5,894 bases of DNA from Candidatus Levyibacteriota bacterium. GTDB taxonomy: Bacteria; Patescibacteria; Microgenomatia; Levybacterales; UBA12049. The DNA is taken from NCBI GenBank assembly GCA_003173915.1, contig PPGL01000010.1:1-5894 (forward strand). Reading direction: 5' to 3'. The notes under the pieces are model-generated. The model was not told the origin of the DNA. It made no database searches and worked only from the letters and a program-made list of their open reading frames with translations. The stretch's first letter is position 1. Each line of letters begins with the position of its first letter. Below are positions 1 through 5,894 of the stretch, piece after piece. The translations under genes and the position numbers were made by a program.

Positions 1-177
1 TGTTGAGAGTTTGAGCGTTTCATTTCGCCATGCCATATTGGTGGAAATTGCACGATAAACAAATTTGTACAGTCCATCTTCTTTAACAACACTACAATTA
101 AATGCGCTATCAGCTTCCCAACTATTATAGGGATTTGGCATGATAATGGGGTTATTTTCGTAGCGGACTACCTGCAT
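1..177 (-). CDS. GH130-like glycosidase/phosphorylase, N-terminal part (runs off left edge)
   Basis: This is the first 59 codons of a gene continuing beyond base 1, so the 3' end is missing. The frame is open from the ATG at 177-175 to the edge. An in-frame stop at 189-187 leaves no earlier ATG, which fixes the start. The visible protein begins MQVVRYENNPIIMPNP, then NSWEADSAFNCSVV and a KFVYRA strand. This is the usual opening of GH130 proteins (NPI-x-P, W-E, a-F-N, YRA), and the same pattern opens the C-terminal domain of the preceding gene (NPILTP, PWESFAVFN, VYRA). GH130 enzymes phosphorolyse or hydrolyse beta-mannosides. The catalytic Asp region lies outside the window, so activity and subfamily cannot be judged. 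Only 4 nt separate it from the preceding stop codon and no Shine-Dalgarno is visible, so translational coupling to the upstream gene is likely. The family call rests on 59 residues. Confidence 0.8.
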   Translation of the reverse strand, partial: MQVVRYENNPIIMPNPYNSWEADSAFNCSVVKEDGLYKFVYRAISTNMAWRNETLKLST

Positions 178-181
178 AAAA

Positions 182-2008
182 CTAGTCTAGCATAACAGGG
201 TGCAGATGTATTGCTGTATCTTTTTGGATTTTCTCCAAAAATTCATCCAGAGGAGCTTGAGCAACACACACAACCGTATCGGCTCCACCATAATAGACAT
301 TAAGCGTATTATTCACAATTGTTGCACCGCATGGATATGCGACTCCTGATTTAAATCCTTGATTCTCATACCATTCTGTTGGCTCTAAAATTGGAGAAGA
401 TGTTCGGTAGAGTACTTTTGTTGGATCATCTTTATCTAGTATCATTGCTCCTATTTTATATTGGTTGTCTTGGCGATCATCAACCGCGTGATAAATAACA
501 AGCCACCCAATGGGAGTTTCAACGGGAGTTGGCCCAATGCCAACCTTTCGGCTATCCCACGCATTTGGGCGAGGCGGAATAATATGATGACCCTCCAAGT
601 ACTTCCCGTTATGCCCTAATGACTGCAGGTTATCAAGATAATCAACCAAAATATTTGGGAAAACTCTATGAAAGAAAACATATTTCCCCTTTACTTTTTT
701 TGGAAGAACTGTTGCATTTTTATTTACCATTCCAGGTTTTGAAATAAGAACAGGATAGGACCACTTATCCCAATTGTGGTTAAAAAAATCTTCATCGTTA
801 ATATGGGTAAATGCAACTCGTGGTGGACTCCATCCATCAAATGCAACATAGGTTAGATAAATTTTATGATCTTCCTCTATGTAGGTAAGACGAGGGTCCT
901 CAGTCCCTCCCCAACCGATACCAGAAATATACGGACTATCATGGTCAAATGTTGTTCCATCTGCCAAACCTTCAAATGGTGCTCTTGGAACAAGCATTGG
1001 ACTGTCAAAACGCCTGGAAATGTGAATACCATCTTCACTTTCTGCATAGCCAAGTACCGACATCATATTTTCTCCAACTGCTCGATAAACAATATGTGTT
1101 TTTCCTCGTGCATGAAGAGCAGCAGGATTAAATACTGCAAAAGATTCCCACGGATGTTCTTCAACAGGAGTAAGGATTGGATTTTTGTGATGTTTCTTAA
1201 GGGCAATATTTGCTACCCTGTTAGAATACCTATCGTATGTTTTGTGTACTGGTGTATGTGCAACTGCATGAATATCTCCATCTGTTGCCCAGTATGAAAA
1301 CAGACGATTTTGGAAATAAACAACTCCAATTGGTTGAATTTTTTTATCAATCCATTCGATTGGTTGTCTCCAAATAGCCTTTGGGCTGTCTAGTGCTTCA
1401 CCTGGATTATTGGAATCCAACAGTACATTACTTAGATAAAATACTTCATGTCCAGCAACAACAGTTTTTGTATAGAAACTCAGTAAAATTCCTTCATTTG
1501 TTAAATGAGCTCCAGCAATTTCAAGCGAAATACTGTGCGCATCTTCTGCAGGTGGAGCCATAATCGGCGTTGAATCTATTTTCCAAGTTTTTAAATCTGT
1601 GGAATAGGCAACTTTAATATCATGTTGTCCAAAATATAACACATACTTTCTTTCGTGCTGATAATTAGGAACAATAATTCCTGGCTCGTGAATATTTTTT
1701 AGTGTTGTTTTTTCCTTCCAGGACAATCCATCTGAAGATGATGCAAAAGCAAGGTGATGAGAATTTTTTTCTGTGTTTACAAAGGAAAGAAGATACTCGT
1801 CTTTATACTCACTGACAATAAAATTTGCAAATGATGTTTTGGCAGTTGATTCAGGCAGGGAAACTTTTTTCTTTGACTGCTCAAAGTGGAGACCATCAGA
1901 AGAAACTGTTACTGAAACAGTTTTTGTTGGTCCACCAAAATACATGAGGACATTTCCTGCAACTGTTCCTACTCCAATAGGCATTCTGGTTTTTGTAGAT
2001 GTTTTCAT
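182..2008 (-). CDS. GH130 family beta-mannoside phosphorylase/mannosidase with extra N-terminal beta-propeller
   Basis: The protein is 608 aa from the ATG at 2008-2006. An upstream in-frame TTG (2044) would add 12 hydrophobic residues unlike the domain that follows, so I prefer the ATG. Residues about 276-593 form a GH130 domain: NPILTP and PWESFAVFNP at its start, VYRA (R309), GGTEDPR at 367-373 with D371 as the expected catalytic acid, SPPRVAFT (R397), NKNATVLP (K430), FFHR (448), GIGPTPVET (about 490-498) and YYGGADTVV at 572-580. Family members with such motifs cleave beta-mannosides, often with phosphate to give mannose 1-phosphate. I cannot separate phosphorylase from hydrolase by eye. 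Residues about 10-255 look like a second, divergent propeller with repeated SSDGLHF, SSSDGLSW and STDLKTW strands. It lacks a recognisable EDPR motif, so it may bind glycan or help oligomerise. Typical GH130 proteins are 300-350 aa, so this one is nearly double. There is no signal peptide, so it is probably cytoplasmic. It is followed after 4 nt by a second GH130 gene. Confidence 0.9.
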   Translation of the reverse strand: MKTSTKTRMPIGVGTVAGNVLMYFGGPTKTVSVTVSSDGLHFEQSKKKVSLPESTAKTSFANFIVSEYKDEYLLSFVNTEKNSHHLAFASSSDGLSWKEKTTLKNIHEPGIIVPNYQHERKYVLYFGQHDIKVAYSTDLKTWKIDSTPIMAPPAEDAHSISLEIAGAHLTNEGILLSFYTKTVVAGHEVFYLSNVLLDSNNPGEALDSPKAIWRQPIEWIDKKIQPIGVVYFQNRLFSYWATDGDIHAVAHTPVHKTYDRYSNRVANIALKKHHKNPILTPVEEHPWESFAVFNPAALHARGKTHIVYRAVGENMMSVLGYAESEDGIHISRRFDSPMLVPRAPFEGLADGTTFDHDSPYISGIGWGGTEDPRLTYIEEDHKIYLTYVAFDGWSPPRVAFTHINDEDFFNHNWDKWSYPVLISKPGMVNKNATVLPKKVKGKYVFFHRVFPNILVDYLDNLQSLGHNGKYLEGHHIIPPRPNAWDSRKVGIGPTPVETPIGWLVIYHAVDDRQDNQYKIGAMILDKDDPTKVLYRTSSPILEPTEWYENQGFKSGVAYPCGATIVNNTLNVYYGGADTVVCVAQAPLDEFLEKIQKDTAIHLHPVMLD

Positions 2009-2119
2009 AACCTTAGGCAGAAAGGTTATCTTTATGATTAGCAACCAGTCAGAGCATAACTAACCGCAGAGAAACCACTTCAGGTGAGAAGCGGCAACTC
2101 GCTTTTAAAGAACCTTTCT
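2007..2119 (-). promoter_or_regulatory. Structured 5' leader with two mutually exclusive helices; candidate translational switch for the GH130 pair
   Basis: Read on the minus strand, AUAACCUU (2029-2022) and AAGGUUAU (2014-2007) form a perfect 8-bp hairpin with a 7-nt loop. It contains the A and U of the AUG start codon and the only Shine-Dalgarno-like bases (UAAGG). The same AACCUUUCU strand (2027-2019) is also a perfect 9-bp complement of AGAAAGGUU (2119-2111). That long-range helix can continue across a 2-nt bulge with CUUUA (2110-2106) pairing UAAAG (2034-2030). The two helices share one strand, so they cannot coexist. The enclosed 70 nt can form CCGC/GCGG (2094-2091 with 2067-2064) and UUAG/CUAA stems. 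This is how many riboswitches and attenuators are built. I do not recognise a known class and the ligand is unknown. Confidence 0.45.
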
Positions 2120-2144
2120 ACTACGCAAATTCCTTGCTAATTTT

Positions 2145-2175
2145 ATTGTACTAATATCGAACATATTTTTGTCAA
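2145..2175 (-). promoter_or_regulatory. Candidate sigma70 promoter for the GH130 pair
   Basis: A perfect TTGACA -35 box (2175-2170) is followed on the minus strand by TACAAT (2150-2145), a 5/6 match to the -10 consensus. The spacer is 19 bp, longer than the ideal 17, so strength is uncertain. The predicted start is near 2138, giving a leader of about 130 nt that contains the alternative-helix region. The -35 flank (CCTTGACA) matches those of the groES promoter and the plus-strand promoter in this window. Confidence 0.5.
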
Positions 2176-2288
2176 GGAGCAAGAACACAGACATCTTAAA
2201 ATGAACACAAAAATAACTTAGTTTGAAAAGAACGTTATGAAAATAAACGAATGAAGTAATTTAAATTATTTTTTCGATTGCTCAAAAT

Positions 2289-3428
2289 CTAATACAGTAA
2301 AATTGTCGGAGCTTGTTCAATTACAGTATCTATTGCTTGTATAGCCAACTCTACATCCTCATTTGTTATGGATTTTCCGTTGTATCTCAAGAGTGGCTCA
2401 AGGGCATCTTTCACCATTGCTCTTCTAAATTTATAGGTAAGTTCTGTAAGTACTTTTTGGTCAGTCAGATCGTAACCATATTCTAGACATAGCTCATGAA
2501 GTCTATTCACAATATCTTGTGGCGTTGAATCTCTCGTTATTCCGGCACCTCTCATGGCATTATATAAATTGAATGTATCACTTAATACGGTATCCTGCAT
2601 ACTTGTAATATCATACCCTTGTTCTACATTACTTACATCAGTTACTTTAGTCAAATCAATAGCCGTAACTCCAAAGTTCTCAGTTACATGGAAATTACTC
2701 CCACGAGCATCTCCATGTACTTTTCCTTTTTGATTCATATAGGCCAGCACGTCAAATGCTTTTTTAAGAAGAAGCAGTGAAATAATTTGTCTCTCCTCTA
2801 ATGAAAGTTCTTTTCTGTCTTTACCTAAAACGGGTAGTTCTTCGCTCTCTCCACCCAAAACAGTCAATGCCTTACTTAAGGTAAACCGAGGAATTCCTGC
2901 AATATACTGATTATGAGAAATATCACTTACTATATGAGGAAAGGGAAATGATTCACCTATAATTGGTGTATTCATTAAATAAGATATTGCATTTTTTTCT
3001 GTTGTAATCGCTAGCTCTAGCTCTTCATGATCATCAGCTGATAGAGAAGGACTCGCTTCCAATCTTCCTGGAGCATATACCATACCATACTGTATTGACA
3101 TACTCTCATTAGGCACGTCTGGAAGACTAAATGTAATGCCAATCAAATCCCTATTCCCTTGGTCACTCTTTACTCTTATGTAACCAATTTCCACATCAAA
3201 CCTTCCAGCATTCACTTTTGCTAAGGGTAACCAATTACCTTCACCCTCATACAGATTATCTAAAGGAATAACCTTTTCCTGTCTTACCAAACCAAGTTTT
3301 CTTGCAGCTTCAGTAATTCCTGTTGGAACTAACGGAAGCATTGCTGTTGCTCTACGCTGCATTGCAGCAGACAAAAAAGGAATAGCTGTAAAATTTCTAT
3401 CATTGGAGGGGCGAACTTCTACTGACAT
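2289..3428 (-). CDS. Protein with atypical kinase-like catalytic core (substrate unknown)
   Basis: The protein is 379 aa. The C-terminal half carries a kinase-fold catalytic loop, VHGDARGSNF, at 237-246: H238, G239, D240 as candidate catalytic base and N245 as metal ligand. AIDLTKVTD follows at 256-264, with D258 in the place of the DFG aspartate. LSDTFNLYNAM (282-292) resembles the conserved aspartate helix F of protein kinases and aminoglycoside phosphotransferase-type kinases. The N-terminal half (1-135) is not recognisable: I see no glycine-rich loop and no clear VAIK lysine. E144 in TTEKNAISYL could be the helix-C glutamate. I see no signal peptide or membrane segment. It stands alone between the groEL terminator and the GH130 unit, with its own promoter, so context gives no substrate. 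Alternatives are a small-molecule kinase, a protein kinase or a pseudokinase. The fold call is moderately sure and the function is unknown. The ATG at 3428 is chosen because promoter spacing puts transcription start on it. Confidence 0.75.
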   Translation of the reverse strand: MSVEVRPSNDRNFTAIPFLSAAMQRRATAMLPLVPTGITEAARKLGLVRQEKVIPLDNLYEGEGNWLPLAKVNAGRFDVEIGYIRVKSDQGNRDLIGITFSLPDVPNESMSIQYGMVYAPGRLEASPSLSADDHEELELAITTEKNAISYLMNTPIIGESFPFPHIVSDISHNQYIAGIPRFTLSKALTVLGGESEELPVLGKDRKELSLEERQIISLLLLKKAFDVLAYMNQKGKVHGDARGSNFHVTENFGVTAIDLTKVTDVSNVEQGYDITSMQDTVLSDTFNLYNAMRGAGITRDSTPQDIVNRLHELCLEYGYDLTDQKVLTELTYKFRRAMVKDALEPLLRYNGKSITNEDVELAIQAIDTVIEQAPTILLY

Positions 3429-3434
3429 CCAACT

Positions 3435-3463
3435 ATTATAGGATAAAATAATCCTTATGTCAA
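3435..3463 (-). promoter_or_regulatory. Consensus sigma70 promoter giving a predicted leaderless mRNA
   Basis: On the minus strand, TTGACA (3463-3458), a 17-bp spacer and TATAAT (3440-3435) match the sigma70 consensus exactly. Six bases (AGTTGG) separate the -10 box from the ATG of the kinase-like gene. The expected transcription start is therefore the A of that ATG (3428). No Shine-Dalgarno is present, which fits a leaderless message. Confidence 0.8.
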
Positions 3464-3475
3464 TAATTTACCACT

Positions 3476-3498
3476 AAAAAACCGCCCTTGTGGCGGTT
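3476..3498 (-). terminator. Rho-independent terminator of the groES-groEL operon
   Basis: On the minus strand, AACCGCC (3498-3492), a 5-nt loop and GGCGGTT (3486-3480) form a 7-bp GC-rich stem. It runs into a six-T tract (3481-3476). It lies about 45 nt past the groEL stop codon and just upstream of the kinase-gene promoter, separating the two units. On the plus strand there is no T-tract after the stem, so it acts in one direction. Confidence 0.85.
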
Positions 3499-3507
3499 AG
3501 TAAGAAG

Positions 3508-3528
3508 ATCCTGAAACAAGTTCAGGAT
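3508..3528. repeat. Hairpin repeat of the widespread ATCCTGAA-n5-TTCAGGAT type
   Basis: A perfect 8-bp inverted repeat (ATCCTGAA, loop ACAAG, TTCAGGAT) sits between the groEL stop codon and the operon terminator. With its flanks it reads, on the minus strand, TGTCATCCTGAAC then TTGTTTCAGGATC. From memory this closely resembles a small palindromic sequence dispersed in intergenic regions of many unrelated bacterial genomes. There is only one copy in this window, so its repeat status is an inference. It has no T-tract and is not itself a terminator, but it could stabilise the groEL 3' end. Confidence 0.55.
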
Positions 3529-3542
3529 GACAAATTACTAAT

Positions 3543-5252
<1,710 letters not shown>

Positions 5253-5256
<4 letters not shown>

Positions 5257-5540
5257 GCTACTACTGCAAGAATATCTTCTTGTCCAACAATTGTCCATTC
5301 TTCACCATTAACCTTAACTTCTGTTCCTCCCCATTTTTTGTACATAACTTTTTGACCAACCTTCACAAGCATTGGATGTCTATCTCCTTTGGGTCCTACT
5401 TTCCCTTCTCCTGCAGCCATAACTTCACCCATTTGTGGTTTTTCCTTTGCACTGTCTGGCAACAAAATACCACTCGCAGTTTTTTCTTCCGCTTCTAACG
5501 GTTTAATCAATACATTATCAAATAACGGTGTAATTTTCAT
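5253..5540 (-). CDS. groES: Co-chaperonin GroES (10 kDa, Cpn10)
   Basis: This heptameric lid closes the GroEL folding chamber in an ATP-dependent cycle. The protein is 95 aa, typical for the family, and is complete. It opens KITPLFDNVLIKPLEAEEKT and contains the mobile loop around ASGILLPDSAKEKPQMGEV. The hydrophobic contact segment for GroEL is GILLP at 24-28. It then carries the roof segment GPKGDRHPMLVKVGQKVMY and the C-terminal strand EDILAVVA. The start is the ATG at 5540, preceded by AGGA (5552-5549) at 8-nt spacing, a good Shine-Dalgarno and one of few in this window. It is the first gene of the operon, with groEL following in the same direction. Transcription probably starts near 5602 from the promoter at 5609-5638, with a CIRCE-like operator over the start site. 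Heat-shock control by HrcA is therefore likely. Confidence 0.98.
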
Positions 5541-5580
5541 AAAATTTTTCCTAAAAAGACGTGGGCAGAAAGAATCTCAA

Positions 5581-5607
5581 AAATCACTCTTAGGTATCGA
5601 CTGCTAA
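5581..5607 (-). promoter_or_regulatory. Degenerate CIRCE operator (HrcA binding site)
   Basis: On the minus strand TTAGCAGTC (5607-5599), exactly 9 nt, then GAGTGATTT (5589-5581). The CIRCE consensus is TTAGCACTC-N9-GAGTGCTAA. The left arm matches 8 of 9 and the right arm 6 of 9, with correct spacing. It covers the predicted transcription start, just downstream of the -10 box of groES, where HrcA operators normally lie. The weak right arm is the main doubt. hrcA itself is not in the window. Confidence 0.7.
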
Positions 5608-5608
5608 A

Positions 5609-5638
5609 TTTATACCAAATACCATGAATCTTTGTCAA
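5609..5638 (-). promoter_or_regulatory. sigma70 promoter of groES-groEL
   Basis: On the minus strand, a perfect TTGACA (5638-5633), an 18-bp spacer and TATAAA (5614-5609, 5/6 match). The predicted start is near 5602, giving a leader of about 62 nt carrying the CIRCE-like element and the groES Shine-Dalgarno. Confidence 0.8.
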
Positions 5639-5680
5639 GGGCTTTGTTAAAGAAATTATAATTTTACGCCTGCTTTGTCC

Positions 5681-5709
5681 TTGACAGGCTATAGTAACTC
5701 ATTTAGCAT
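5681..5709 (+). promoter_or_regulatory. sigma70 promoter for the plus-strand exported protein gene
   Basis: TTGACA (5681-5686), a 17-bp spacer and TAGCAT (5704-5709, 4/6 match to TATAAT). The predicted start near 5716 leaves a leader of about 26 nt before the ATG at 5742. It is divergent from the groES promoter, with the two -35 boxes about 42 bp apart and no overlap. Confidence 0.6.
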
Positions 5710-5741
5710 AGAAGTAGTCCATGCATGTGGATTAGAGTGCT

Positions 5742-5894
5742 ATGAAAAATTTTCTCCTTATTGGATTTTTTATTATCGTCTTACTTTCTATTCCTGTAAC
5801 ACTTTTTTTAGTTAGCAACCAAACCAAATCACGAAGTAGTGCTTCTCCTGCAACACGAATGAATTTTATCCCTTCATCCAAAACGGTTAATGTA
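5742..5894 (+). CDS. Signal-anchored exported protein, N-terminal part (runs off right edge)
   Basis: Only the first 51 codons are present and the 3' end lies outside the window. The protein starts MKNFLLIGFFIIVLLSIPVT, a basic N-terminus followed by an uncharged hydrophobic helix (about residues 4-24), so it is a signal peptide or single membrane anchor. A short polar linker rich in Ser, Thr and Arg follows (SNQTKSRSSASPATR). The fragment ends in MNFIPSSKTVNV. From memory this resembles the entry strand of Ig-like or cohesin-type beta-sandwich domains, which often follow such an anchor in surface proteins of Microgenomates-type bacteria. That domain call is a guess because the domain itself is cut off. 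The Shine-Dalgarno is weak (GAG four bases before the ATG). The protein probably acts at the cell surface and has no evident link to the divergent groESL operon. Confidence 0.75.
   Translation, partial: MKNFLLIGFFIIVLLSIPVTLFLVSNQTKSRSSASPATRMNFIPSSKTVNV

Noticed and set aside
118..131. A 14-base identity (CCTATAATAGTTGG on the minus strand) between the GH130 fragment and the kinase-gene promoter, suggesting an internal promoter
   Set aside because: In the first copy it encodes PYNSW in a conserved part of GH130 and has no -35 at the right distance that I can see, so it is probably chance.
866..1297. Plus-strand open frame of 143 codons, and several shorter plus-strand frames
   Set aside because: They lie antisense to strongly supported genes (GH130, groEL, groES), have Cys/Phe-rich low-complexity translations and no promoter or ribosome site.
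2009..2044. In-frame TTG at 2044 as start of the large GH130 gene, giving 620 aa
   Set aside because: It has no Shine-Dalgarno, adds residues unlike a propeller strand, and lies inside the structured leader. The ATG at 2008 is a better start.
2108..2131. Seven-codon leader peptide starting at TTG 2131 in the GH130 leader (attenuation by a leader peptide)
   Set aside because: The start codon is rare and spacing to the AAGG is too short. The peptide (MRSRKVL) shows no regulatory codon run. The alternative-helix model needs no peptide.
2257..2268. 12-bp AT-only palindrome (TAATTTAAATTA) downstream of the kinase-like gene as terminator or operator
   Set aside because: It has no GC stem, loop or well-placed T-tract. 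Such palindromes arise easily in AT-rich spacers. No convincing terminator was found for this gene.
5721..5735. Four-codon upstream ORF (MHVD) before the plus-strand exported protein
   Set aside because: It has no ribosome-binding signal and is too short to distinguish from chance.

Overview
The window looks like chromosomal DNA from a low-GC bacterium with the standard genetic code. My best guess is a member of the Candidate Phyla Radiation (Patescibacteria, perhaps Microgenomates-like). The reasons are the short membrane-anchored N-terminus followed by a Ser/Thr/Pro-rich linker at the right edge, the weak or absent Shine-Dalgarno signals, and the general style of the genes. No rRNA or marker gene is present to settle this, so the lineage is an inference. 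The four complete genes use TAG, TAG, TAA and TAG stops, and none contains an internal TGA, so there is no sign of TGA recoding.

Layout, left to right. Positions 1-2008 (minus strand) hold two adjacent GH130-type genes for mannoside phosphorylases or mannosidases, separated by 4 nt. The upstream one is complete and is a double-length protein with an extra N-terminal beta-propeller. The downstream one runs off the left edge. Positions 2009-2288 hold the upstream region of this pair: a candidate promoter and a long leader. The leader can form two mutually exclusive RNA helices, one of which covers the start codon. Positions 2289-3428 (minus) encode an orphan protein with a kinase-like catalytic core. 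Its promoter matches the sigma70 consensus exactly and sits where it should give a leaderless mRNA. Positions 3476-3550 hold a Rho-independent terminator and a dispersed-type hairpin repeat. Positions 3543-5540 (minus) are the groES-groEL operon, with a repeat-rich spacer, a sigma70 promoter and a degenerate CIRCE operator (HrcA site). Positions 5681-5894 (plus) hold a divergent promoter and the start of a signal-anchored surface or secreted protein cut by the window end.

Functionally there are four independent units: chaperonin (heat shock), an uncharacterised kinase-like protein, a mannoside-degrading enzyme pair, and an exported protein. The window contains no obvious defence system, mobile element, tRNA, rRNA or CRISPR array. 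The most novel-looking element is the switch-like leader of the GH130 pair. The orphan kinase-like protein is the most interesting gene without an assigned function.
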